A stretch of 64,000 nucleotides of DNA from an uncultured Saprospirales bacterium (GTDB taxonomy: Bacteria; Bacteroidota; Bacteroidia; Chitinophagales; Saprospiraceae). The stretch spans positions 1 through 64,000 of the forward strand of contig CALMIR010000142.1 of assembly GCA_937864265.1 (NCBI GenBank). Direction: 5' to 3'. This document shows, one piece after another, positions 1-7,480 of this stretch (the stretch's first letter is position 1; every line of letters starts with the position of its first letter). A program made the translations under genes and the position numbers. Under the pieces are notes generated by a model. That model searched no databases, had not been told where the DNA came from, and was given only the letters and a program-made list of their open reading frames with translations.

Positions 1-252
1 GGTTTTTTACCCGGCTGATCCCGCGAAAAACGCGGGAAAAGACGGGCTGGTTTCTGGTCTCTGGTTTCAATTTCAGGATATTTCCATTGTACTTTCCCAA
101 AAAAAATATAATTTTAAGTTAAATATCAGTTTTTTGCTTATGAAAGTGTAACGCGGGGCGTTATGTTGTTGCAAGAAATCACGGGTGCTTTGCCCTGAAA
201 ACCTACAACTATGTTTCCGTTGCACTATTTAGGCCCTCACTTAGCGGCAAAG
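1..252. other. Upstream intergenic region at window edge
   Basis: No gene is visible here. A short GC hairpin (CCCGCG-AAAAA-CGCGGG, about 20-36) is followed at about 49-75 by a GGTTTCTGG/CTGGTTTC tract. That tract resembles the inverted-repeat elements at 22079-22118 and 63937-63989. The rest, to about 210, is AT-rich leader of the EAD-kinase-globin gene. The hairpin is not followed by a clear T tract on either strand, so I do not call it a terminator. Confidence 0.4.
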
Positions 253-1905
253 ATGAAAGCACTACAAGAAAGTCTGGATTATATTGAATCCCTGATTGAG
301 AACAATCACTTGGATAAAGCATTTGACGTTCTTAAGCCCCTGGTCAAATTCACGGAATACCGGGTAACGGTTTCGTTGTTGTTGAGCAATTACAATGAAT
401 TGCAAAAAGAGATTTTGGATCAAGCCATTTCCGATGACGAACGCAGCGCCCGATTGGTTCAAATCAGAAAATCGCTTTTCCAACTCATCCAACTGGTTCG
501 AGAAACTGAAAAAGCGCCCACCGAAAGGCAAAAAGATTTTTTTCGGATCACGGTTGCCCGGAATGAAGCGGAATTTCAGGAATTGCTGACGCAAAAACTC
601 ACCCCTCGTTATACCAATCTGGAAAGGATATCCTCGGGCGATAATGCCATTATTTACAAGGCCGATAAAGTAGATCCCACGACCCAAACCACCCAACGGG
701 TCGCTATAAAAGTGATCAAACCCCTTTCCGTTATTGATGATGAAAACCTGGAAAGTATCCGCGAAGACTTGGTGAAAGCCAAGCGCTTATCCAACCTGGA
801 TGGCATCATCAAAGTCATCGACGAAGAACTGGAGGAACCGCCCCGCTACATCGTTACCGAATACATCGACGGCATGCGCCTTTCAGAGCGCCTGAGCCAG
901 GGCTGGCCTTATCAGCCGGGCGAAATCAGGGAAATGCTGCTGTCCATGGGGCAGGCCCTTTATCAGGGGCATCAAGATGGCCTGGTGCACAACAACCTTT
1001 GGCCAGCCAACATATTGATCGACAAAAAAAGAGGGCCGCGCTTGTCCCCTTTCCAGGTCATCAAAGCTTCGTTTTACAAAAGAACTTTCCAGCGCATCAA
1101 GCTCTTTGCCATGTACTGGAGCCCGGAGCAAATCAACAGCGACCGGGCAACGGCGCTGTCCGACCAATATTCTTTTGCCCTCATCGCCTTTGAATTGTTC
1201 AAAGGGCGTGCTTTTTTTCGGGGCAAAACCATCCTGGATATTTTGAGCAAAAGGCTGGAATTTGATCGCAATCCGAAAATTTTGGAAGAAGAACTCAAAG
1301 ATACCCAATGCCCGCCTTCCTTTATTTTAGCCCTCAGCAAAATGCTGCGCTATTTGCCCCGCGATCGCTACACGGATATGGAAGAGGTATTGGAAGAGGT
1401 TGCCAAAATTCCGAAATCGGGCAGGCTGCCCGTCAAACCATCCGACCAACCACTGGTCAAGCGCCTGGCGCAAAGCTACAGCCGCTGCCGCCGCACCGAT
1501 GGTTTTTACAAAGCTTTTTATGATTATTTCCTCGATAAAGCACCCCACGCCAAAGACATCTTCGACCGCGCCTGGACGCAACGCATGGCTGTAGATCATT
1601 ACACGGAGGATCAAATTTGGAATTACCAATACCGTATGGTGGACTTGGCGATGGAGCGTTTGTTGCAATATACTTCCATCAGCACCAATATGGACAAACG
1701 GCTACAGGTGCTGGCCGCCCAACACAAAGCAGTGGGTGTGCGGCCAGAGGACTACACCCTGTTTTTGGAATGCCTCAAAGATACCATCCTGGCCTTTGAC
1801 GAAGCCAACTGGGTAAACACCGCCGACCTCGATAAAGCCTGGGATGTTGCCACCCGCAATGCCCAAGCCGCACTGGAAAAGCATGGGCAAAATAAAAGTG
1901 GGTAA
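253..1905 (+). CDS. EAD11-like / pseudokinase / globin fusion protein
   Basis: Three domains are visible. Numbering is from the upstream ATG at 211; I prefer the ATG at 253 (residue 15), where the conserved domain begins. Residues about 15-100 are a helical domain like effector-associated domain 11, an adaptor of bacterial conflict systems. Residues about 130-400 are a Ser/Thr kinase fold with the VAIK lysine (K167) and an SPE motif (304-306). However, the HRD motif reads H260-N-N262, so the catalytic Asp is Asn, and no DFG is visible (SPF at the expected place), so this is probably a pseudokinase. Residues about 410-564 read as a globin close to flavohaemoglobin heads: FYxxFYDYF near the start, then LAAQH with candidate proximal His H505 followed by GVRPEDY. 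I infer a haem- or ligand-sensing signalling scaffold. It stands alone, before mscS. Confidence 0.82.
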   Translation: MKALQESLDYIESLIENNHLDKAFDVLKPLVKFTEYRVTVSLLLSNYNELQKEILDQAISDDERSARLVQIRKSLFQLIQLVRETEKAPTERQKDFFRITVARNEAEFQELLTQKLTPRYTNLERISSGDNAIIYKADKVDPTTQTTQRVAIKVIKPLSVIDDENLESIREDLVKAKRLSNLDGIIKVIDEELEEPPRYIVTEYIDGMRLSERLSQGWPYQPGEIREMLLSMGQALYQGHQDGLVHNNLWPANILIDKKRGPRLSPFQVIKASFYKRTFQRIKLFAMYWSPEQINSDRATALSDQYSFALIAFELFKGRAFFRGKTILDILSKRLEFDRNPKILEEELKDTQCPPSFILALSKMLRYLPRDRYTDMEEVLEEVAKIPKSGRLPVKPSDQPLVKRLAQSYSRCRRTDGFYKAFYDYFLDKAPHAKDIFDRAWTQRMAVDHYTEDQIWNYQYRMVDLAMERLLQYTSISTNMDKRLQVLAAQHKAVGVRPEDYTLFLECLKDTILAFDEANWVNTADLDKAWDVATRNAQAALEKHGQNKSG

Positions 1906-2023
1906 TGCTACTCTTGCATTACAACCTTTTTAAACAAGAATCTTTTAATCTTAAAATGCTGACTATCAATAAATTGAAAATATTTCATTTTAAAAATCGC
2001 CGAAAAATATAGTGGAATTTTCA

Positions 2024-2031
2024 TACATTTG
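2024..2031 (+). promoter_or_regulatory. Candidate -7 element (TACATTTG) for mscS-like gene
   Basis: The octamer matches the Bacteroidota -7 consensus TAnnTTTG and is followed by CCCC. It lies 24 bases before the ATG at 2056. No good -33 TTTG is visible at the usual spacing. Confidence 0.45.
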
Positions 2032-2055
2032 CCCCACGTAGCGTGAATTCCAGAT

Positions 2056-3414
2056 ATGTCCGATTTTCTCAACCAAGTCCTGTTTCAAATTGGCGAATAC
2101 CCCATCCGTGCGGGCAATCTGCTATTCTTCCTTTTGGCATTGGGTATTCAATTGGCCGGCTATGCCTTTTTTTATCGGCGTTTAAAACCGCGCTATTTAT
2201 CCGGGGCAGAACTGGATCAAAAAGACCGTCGCAAAATCAACTTCACGGTCATTTTTTCTTTTATCCTCATTGCCCTGCTATCGGCGGTATTCATTTTGCA
2301 AATTGACCCCATCATTTTTGAATGGTCTTTACCCGATGCAGACGATACCTTCAAATCCAGCAAACTGCGCTTGTCTATCCTTATAGAAGCTTTGTTGGTC
2401 TGGCAAATTGCCCGCCTGTTGGATGTCGTGATTTCTAAAATCATCATTCAAAACTACTACCGCCAAAAGGCAGAAGAACCCATAGAAACAGACCGCTATC
2501 ACAAAGCAACCCCACAAAGAGCCAACCGCATTGTGCAATCCGTTGTATATGTGGTAGCCCTTATTTTTGTCCTACAAAGCTTTGGCATTGACTATGATTT
2601 TGGTGCTCAGGGCGAAGGAGATGTCAAGGTTGATTTTAAAATTTCCAGTCTGCTCAAAGCCGCTTTGTACGTATTGGGCGCCCGGCTGGCCGTCTGGATA
2701 CTCACCCAACTCATTCTACAGAATTACTACAAGGCCCGAAAAATCAATATCGGCTCCCAATACGCCATCAACCAACTGCTGCAATACTTCATTTATGTCA
2801 TCGCCATACTCATGGCTTTGGAGAGCCTGGGCTTTTCGCTGACGGTGCTATGGGGCGGGGCAGCAGCCCTACTGGTCGGTATTGGGCTAGGGCTACAGGA
2901 AACTTTCAAAGATTTCATCTCCGGCATTATTCTGTTGTTTGAACGCACTGTAGAGGTAGGCGATGTGCTGGAGGTGGACGACATGGTGGGTACGGTCAAA
3001 AAAATAGGCCTGCGCACCTCGCTGGTAGAAACCCGAAGCAACAAGACCGTCATTGTCCCCAATTCCAAACTCGTCGTGGACAAGGTCGTCAATTGGAGCC
3101 ACTTCGACAACAAAGTGCGCTTTGTCGTTACCGTGGGGGTTGCTTATGGCTCCGATACGGCGCTGGTTAAAAAAATACTCCTGCAAGTTGCCAAGCAGCA
3201 CCCCCAAGTGATCCGGCACCCCGCGCCTTTTGTCCGCTTCGTTGATTTCGGCAGTTCTTCTCTCGATTTTGAACTCCACTTTTGGTCGCATGAATTTATT
3301 GCGATTGATAATGTCAAAAGCGATATCCGCTTTGAGGTCGATCGCCTGTTCCGCGAGCAAAAAGTGACCATCCCATTCCCACAACAGGATGTGTGGATAC
3401 GGCAGGGGGAGTGA
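2056..3414 (+). CDS. MscS-family mechanosensitive ion channel
   Basis: Predicted inner-membrane small-conductance mechanosensitive channel that opens on hypo-osmotic shock. The 452-residue protein is longer than E. coli MscS (286), with extra N-terminal membrane helices. Hydrophobic segments lie at about 21-40, 62-83, 105-127, 158-175, 199-221 and 240-260. The pore-lining segment rich in Gly/Ala is about 266-290 (WGGAAALLVGIGLGLQ). The beta domain follows (FERTVEVGDVLEVDDMVGTV, about 295-314) and then the alpha/beta cytoplasmic vestibule. The ATG at 2056 sits just after a candidate promoter. moeA starts 21 bases downstream, so the two may be co-transcribed, though no functional link is known. 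Confidence 0.9.
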   Translation: MSDFLNQVLFQIGEYPIRAGNLLFFLLALGIQLAGYAFFYRRLKPRYLSGAELDQKDRRKINFTVIFSFILIALLSAVFILQIDPIIFEWSLPDADDTFKSSKLRLSILIEALLVWQIARLLDVVISKIIIQNYYRQKAEEPIETDRYHKATPQRANRIVQSVVYVVALIFVLQSFGIDYDFGAQGEGDVKVDFKISSLLKAALYVLGARLAVWILTQLILQNYYKARKINIGSQYAINQLLQYFIYVIAILMALESLGFSLTVLWGGAAALLVGIGLGLQETFKDFISGIILLFERTVEVGDVLEVDDMVGTVKKIGLRTSLVETRSNKTVIVPNSKLVVDKVVNWSHFDNKVRFVVTVGVAYGSDTALVKKILLQVAKQHPQVIRHPAPFVRFVDFGSSSLDFELHFWSHEFIAIDNVKSDIRFEVDRLFREQKVTIPFPQQDVWIRQGE

Positions 3415-3435
3415 TATCAATATCAAACAAATAAC

Positions 3436-4641
3436 ATGATCAGCACAACCCAAGCCACCGAGCTTATCCTGGCCCACAGCAGCGATTGGGGTACGGTATC
3501 TTTACCTTTTGAGCAATGCCTGGGCCGCATACTGGCCGAGCCCATACTGGCCGACCGCGATTTTCCGCCTTTCGATCGGGTGACGATGGATGGGATCGGT
3601 ATCGCTTTCAAGGCTTACGAAGGCGGGCAACGCCGTTTCCCTATCAGGGGCATACAGCCCGCAGGCGCAGCGGCGCTCCAACTCCCCTCGGCGGATGCTT
3701 GTCTGGAAGTAATGACGGGTGCGGTGATGCCCAGCGGGGTGGACAGCATCATCCGCTACGAAGACCTGCTGATCGAGAACCACCAAGCTGCGGTACAAAT
3801 AGAACAGGTGCAGCGGGGGCAAAATGTGCACCCAAAAGGCAGCGACCGCAAGCAAGGAGACACCATTGTACCTGCCGGAAGCCGGATAGGCGCTTCGGAA
3901 ATCGGGCTGGCAGCGACGGTGGGCAACAGCACGCTTCAAGTGCGCCGCCTGCCTCGGGTAGCCGTCATAGCCACGGGCGATGAATTGGTGGATGTACATG
4001 CCCTTCCAGCGCCCTATCAAATCCGCAGCTCCAATGGGCATCAGATTGCTGCGCAGCTCCAAGCCTGGGGACTTTCGACCGATAAACGCTTTGTGGGCGA
4101 CAGCTTAGCAGCTACGGTACAATGCCTGCGCGATAGCCTGGAACAAAGCGACGCCCTCATCCTGAGCGGAGGCGTTTCAAAAGGGAAGTTCGACTATGTG
4201 CCGGAAGCTTTAGCGCAAGTGGGGGTAAAACAGGTATTCCACCAAGTGGCACAGCGGCCTGGCAAGCCCTTTTGGTTTGGGGTCTCCCCTGCGGGAAAGC
4301 CGGTATTTGCGCTGCCGGGCAATCCGGTTTCGGCCTATATGTGTACCGTGCGCTACGTGCAACCCTGGCTGCGCAAGAGTCTGGGCGAAGCGCCTATGAC
4401 GCCCGTCTATGCTGCATTAAGCGCCCCATTTTCCTTTCAGCCTGCCCTGACTTATTTTTTGCAGGTGCATACCCATTTCGATCCGGCCAACGGCTGCCTG
4501 ATGGCCGATCCCATTTCCGGCAAAGGCTCCGGCGACCTGGCCAACCTGGGTCAAACAAATGGATTCCTGGAATTGCCCGCCGATCAATCCAATTTTGAAA
4601 AAGGGGCGGTTTATCCGGTATGGCTGTTTGGGGGAGCTTAG
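3436..4641 (+). CDS. moeA: Molybdopterin molybdenumtransferase MoeA
   Basis: MoeA inserts molybdate into adenylated molybdopterin, the last common step of molybdenum-cofactor synthesis in the cytoplasm. The 401-residue length is normal for the family. Visible signatures are PPFDRVTMDG near 44-53, VMPSGVDSIIRYED, the MPT-binding core SGGVSKGKFDYV, RPGKPFWFG and the ALPGNPVSA block. The other cofactor genes in the window, moaC and mobA, lie 2.3 kb downstream on the same strand, beyond a toxin-antitoxin pair and a repeat block. A formerly compact cofactor locus may have been split there. moaA, moaD, moaE and mogA are not in the window. Confidence 0.95.
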   Translation: MISTTQATELILAHSSDWGTVSLPFEQCLGRILAEPILADRDFPPFDRVTMDGIGIAFKAYEGGQRRFPIRGIQPAGAAALQLPSADACLEVMTGAVMPSGVDSIIRYEDLLIENHQAAVQIEQVQRGQNVHPKGSDRKQGDTIVPAGSRIGASEIGLAATVGNSTLQVRRLPRVAVIATGDELVDVHALPAPYQIRSSNGHQIAAQLQAWGLSTDKRFVGDSLAATVQCLRDSLEQSDALILSGGVSKGKFDYVPEALAQVGVKQVFHQVAQRPGKPFWFGVSPAGKPVFALPGNPVSAYMCTVRYVQPWLRKSLGEAPMTPVYAALSAPFSFQPALTYFLQVHTHFDPANGCLMADPISGKGSGDLANLGQTNGFLELPADQSNFEKGAVYPVWLFGGA

Positions 4642-4800
4642 TGGGTATGAAGCATCCGCCTGAAAACTCCTTTCTAGTCGATATAAATACTCGTCTGGTA
4701 GGTTTAGCAGATAATTAAACGGAAATATTGGATTTTCGCCATTTCTCCGTATTTTTGGGTATAGGTGTGAGCATGCTCTTATTCAAACCATTTAACATCA

Positions 4801-5100
4801 ATGAATTCATTAAATACCTTGTTTTCAAATAACCTCTTTTGGGATATAGAGGAAGACGCCCTGGATTCGGAAAAAAATGCACGTTTTATTATTGAACGGG
4901 TTCTTTCTCAGGGGCGCTTGAGAGATTGGTTCGCACTGGTTGATTTGTATGGATTAGACAAAATAAAACACGAATCATTAAAAATCAGATACTTAGATAA
5001 AGTAACACTCAATTTTTGCAGTAAACTATTCAATGTGCCAAAATCAAAATTTAGATGTTACAAACAGCCACAGTCCATCCAACAACTCTGGCAATTCTAA
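4801..5100 (+). CDS. Putative antitoxin partner of AbiEii-type toxin (DUF6922-like)
   Basis: A 99-residue protein whose start overlaps nothing and whose 3' end overlaps the next gene by 46 bases in another frame. Its sequence, with an N-terminal FWDIEEDALD-like stretch and a RLRDWFALVDLYGLDKIK segment, resembles small proteins found just upstream of AbiEii/AbiGii nucleotidyltransferases in Bacteroidota. The overlap implies translational coupling, as in toxin-antitoxin or abortive-infection pairs. I see no HTH or catalytic motif. The family name is from memory and less certain than the gene pairing. Confidence 0.65.
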   Translation: MNSLNTLFSNNLFWDIEEDALDSEKNARFIIERVLSQGRLRDWFALVDLYGLDKIKHESLKIRYLDKVTLNFCSKLFNVPKSKFRCYKQPQSIQQLWQF

Positions 5101-5675
5101 GAAAAATTATGCTAACTCCCCTTTTCGATCAATTTAACTTGGTCGGAGGTACAGCTTTAGCATTACAAATAGGTCATCGCATATCAATTGACCTTGATTT
5201 ATTTACGCTTAAGCCATATGATAGCCAGCAAATTATAAACAACCTACTCAAATTAGGAGATTTAGACATTTTGGTGGATAAGCCTCCTTTTCTACAAATT
5301 CGCCTCGATGATGTCAAAATAGATTTTCTCCAATTCCCATATCCGTTAGTTCAGGACTTTGTCAACATTGACGACATTCGCTTGGTTTCTATAGAGAATA
5401 TAGCAATAATGAAGCTTTTAGCCATAGCTCGACGTGGCGTAAAAAAAGACTTTTTTGACTTGTTTTTCATTTTGGATCAGTATACACTTTCGGAGTTGGT
5501 AGATAGCTTTGTATCTAAGCTCCCCAATATAGATATGTTTCATATTCTGAAGAGCTTAACCTATTTTGACGATGCGGAATCAGATGCCGACCCCAAAATG
5601 CTTTTAAATGTAACGTGGCCCAAAGTCAAAAATACTATCCGGCAGAAAACGCTGAATTACTTGTCTGGGAAGTGA
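5055..5675 (+). CDS. Nucleotidyltransferase, AbiEii/AbiGii toxin family
   Basis: Predicted cytoplasmic nucleotidyltransferase of the AbiEii group, the toxic partner of type IV-like toxin-antitoxin and abortive phage-infection systems. The polymerase-beta fold signature is clear near the N terminus: LVGGTALALQIGHR followed by SIDLDLF, with the GG and the DxD-like metal ligands. A third acidic strand (VKIDFLQFPYP) follows. Late in the protein, RRGVKKDFFDLFFIL resembles the K...KDxxDL motif typical of the family. The 206 residues are at the short end for AbiEii. The start overlaps the putative antitoxin gene. The pair sits between moeA and a repeat block, a common place for defence cargo. Confidence 0.82.
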   Translation: MLQTATVHPTTLAILRKIMLTPLFDQFNLVGGTALALQIGHRISIDLDLFTLKPYDSQQIINNLLKLGDLDILVDKPPFLQIRLDDVKIDFLQFPYPLVQDFVNIDDIRLVSIENIAIMKLLAIARRGVKKDFFDLFFILDQYTLSELVDSFVSKLPNIDMFHILKSLTYFDDAESDADPKMLLNVTWPKVKNTIRQKTLNYLSGK

Positions 5676-5953
5676 TCTATTGCTACCCTATTTATTCCTT
5701 CCTAATTTGTCCTGTCCGGAATATTAGGTGCTTCCAGACTTAACCTATTGTACTTGTGCTGTCGGTATTAAGTAGCGGGTAATATAAAATGAGGCTATTT
5801 TGTTGCCAGACAAGGCATTAGGAGCGAGCATAGCGGGACTATGTGAGCGACGAACAACCAAGCGTATTGATAAATGAATAGCGTTCCGCCAGAGCGCGGA
5901 GGTACAACGAAGAGATACTATATGCCCAAAGTGTCTGCTTGACCCGTCAAACA
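5676..5953. other. Intergenic sequence before the repeat block
   Basis: No convincing gene is present. The stretch contains a segment (about 5790-5930) with many GAGCGA/GCG words that reads like a dispersed intergenic sequence. I cannot identify it. A minus-strand open frame here has no recognisable protein features. Confidence 0.3.
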
Positions 5954-6182
5954 CATCCGCCTATTTCCACCACAAAAGGTACAAAGAACACAAAGACTCG
6001 CTCGTTTTGACAGAAAGATATTGTACTCCCTTTTCTGAAGGGCGATTACCCAGCTTGGTCAATCGCAGCATCCGCCTATTTCCACCACAAAAGATACAAA
6101 GAACACAAAGACTCGCTCGTTTTGACAGAAAATATTGTACTCCCTTTTCTGAATGGCGATTACCCAGCTTGGTCAATCGCAG
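5954..6182. repeat. Tandem pair of ~115-bp repeats
   Basis: Copy 1 is 5954-6068 and copy 2 is 6069-6182, abutting exactly. Each starts with CATCCGCCTATTTCC, passes through runs of ACAAAG words (resembling the ACCACAAAG-type intergenic repeats seen in many bacteria) and ends in CAATCGCAG. The copies differ at only a few bases. A third copy is at 6409-6522 inside the larger duplication. Short open frames running through these copies are repeat artefacts. Confidence 0.85.
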
Positions 6183-6338
6183 CCTTAATTGCCGAGCCTG
6201 CGCCTGGCCACTCCAGCGGAGTGTCCGAATATAACCCAGCCAATACACTCCAGCGGAGTGTCATCCTTGTTGCCTAGATATAGCCTGGCCAACGCACTCC
6301 AGCGGAGTGCTATCTTCCCACCATACAAGCAAAAAAGA
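6069..6338. repeat. 270-bp direct repeat, copy 1
   Basis: This block recurs at 6409-6678 with a constant offset of 340 bases, and I see a single difference (CCGCC against CCACC near the left end). It contains one copy of the 115-bp repeat and three copies of the 15-base palindrome CACTCCAGCGGAGTG (6209-6223, 6246-6260, 6295-6309). A 70-bp unique spacer separates the two blocks. Confidence 0.88.
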
Positions 6339-6408
6339 ACCAAGAACGCTTTTTAAAATTAGCACGACAAGTAGCCTTATGGATTCTCAGGGCTGTCTCA
6401 TAAAACCC

Positions 6409-6678
6409 CATCCACCTATTTCCACCACAAAAGATACAAAGAACACAAAGACTCGCTCGTTTTGACAGAAAATATTGTACTCCCTTTTCTGAATGGCGAT
6501 TACCCAGCTTGGTCAATCGCAGCCTTAATTGCCGAGCCTGCGCCTGGCCACTCCAGCGGAGTGTCCGAATATAACCCAGCCAATACACTCCAGCGGAGTG
6601 TCATCCTTGTTGCCTAGATATAGCCTGGCCAACGCACTCCAGCGGAGTGCTATCTTCCCACCATACAAGCAAAAAAGA
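6409..6678. repeat. 270-bp direct repeat, copy 2
   Basis: This is the second copy of the block at 6069-6338. It carries three more copies of the 15-base palindrome (6549-6563, 6586-6600, 6635-6649). Near-identity between the blocks points to recent duplication or ongoing gene conversion. Confidence 0.88.
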
Positions 6679-6712
6679 CCAAGGCTTACTTTTAAGATTA
6701 GTACTATGTAGT

Positions 6713-6928
6713 AGGAAGCGGCAATTGCGGGTATCCGCTATCGCTCAAAACCTGTTGTTGGCTACGGCTTATTCCGACCCAGAGCCTATTTTTGAAGATA
6801 CTGGTGCCAATATTCTGGGATCGGCTGTGACGGGCTTTTTGCCCAATCCTTTTGTTGCAGGCATTGATAGGCGGGCTCATTTCCTGCCTGCCAAAACTTT
6901 TTTATTGGAAATCGGCTTTGTATTTTAA
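6713..6928 (+). pseudogene. C-terminal remnant of a TonB-dependent (SusC-like) receptor
   Basis: The frame reads LRVSAIAQNLLLATAYSDPE, then a Gly-rich stretch, GIDRRAHFLPAKTF and LLEIGFVF before a TAA stop at 6926-6928. This is the layout of the last beta-strands of SusC/RagA-type receptors (AQNL...Y.G.DPE...GID...P...TF..G..F, ending in an aromatic residue). Only about 71 codons remain, with no start or signal peptide. The homologous frame begins 35 bases after the right end of the second 270-bp repeat. The repeat block probably replaced or removed the rest of the gene. Confidence 0.6.
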
Positions 6929-6988
6929 CAGGATCATCCTGTATTTTTGCCAAATGAGATACAGCGCAAGTTTACAAAACCCAAATGC

Positions 6989-7480
6989 ATGAGCGAAAAA
7001 TTCACCCATTTAGACGACAGCGGCAATCCCAGGATGGTGGACGTAGGCGCAAAAGCGCTGACCAAGCGCACGGCTACTGCCCAAAGTATCGTGGTGCTGC
7101 CAGAGGAAGTACTTGGGCTGTTGCAAAATGAGGAAATACACACCAAGAAAGGGCCTGTTTTCCAAACGGCTATTCTAGCAGGGCTTATGGCAGCTAAAAA
7201 AACCAGCGAATTGATACCGCTGTGTCATCCCTTGGCCTTGGACAATTGCAAGGTCGGCATTCGAATCAATGAGCAGCGGGAAGTGGTCGTTGATTGTACG
7301 GCCAGTATTACGGCCAAAACGGGGGTAGAAATGGAAGCCCTGACGGGGGCCAGCATAGCCGCCCTGACGATTTACGATATGTGTAAAGCGTTTTCCCACG
7401 ACATCGTCATCAAAGAAACACGCCTGATGGAAAAAACGGGTGGAAAGCAGGATTTTGTCCGCTCAACAGAAAGAATATGA
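6989..7480 (+). CDS. moaC: Cyclic pyranopterin monophosphate synthase MoaC
   Basis: MoaC, with MoaA, converts GTP to cyclic pyranopterin monophosphate, the first intermediate of molybdenum-cofactor synthesis. I take the ATG at 6989, giving 163 residues, the family length; an upstream in-frame ATG at 6947 adds 14 non-conserved residues. Visible signatures are KKTSELIPLCHPL (about 70-82), the VDCTASITAKTGVEMEALTG block (about 101-120) and YDMCK (about 129-133), which hold the active-site residues. The stop codon overlaps the start of the MobA fusion gene by four bases (ATGA), so the two are translationally coupled. Confidence 0.95.
   Translation: MSEKFTHLDDSGNPRMVDVGAKALTKRTATAQSIVVLPEEVLGLLQNEEIHTKKGPVFQTAILAGLMAAKKTSELIPLCHPLALDNCKVGIRINEQREVVVDCTASITAKTGVEMEALTGASIAALTIYDMCKAFSHDIVIKETRLMEKTGGKQDFVRSTERI

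Noticed and set aside
20-36. GC hairpin at the window start as a terminator
   Set aside because: Neither strand has a T tract after it, and the upstream gene is outside the window.
5961-6588. Two minus-strand open frames with near-identical starts (MYWLGYIRTLRWSGQ...)
   Set aside because: They run through the 115-bp and 270-bp repeats, so the shared peptide is only the repeat translated; no protein features or start signals.
6209-6649. CRISPR-like array of 15-base palindromes
   Set aside because: Spacing is irregular, the six copies arise from three copies in each half of a direct repeat, there are no unique spacers of constant length and no cas genes.
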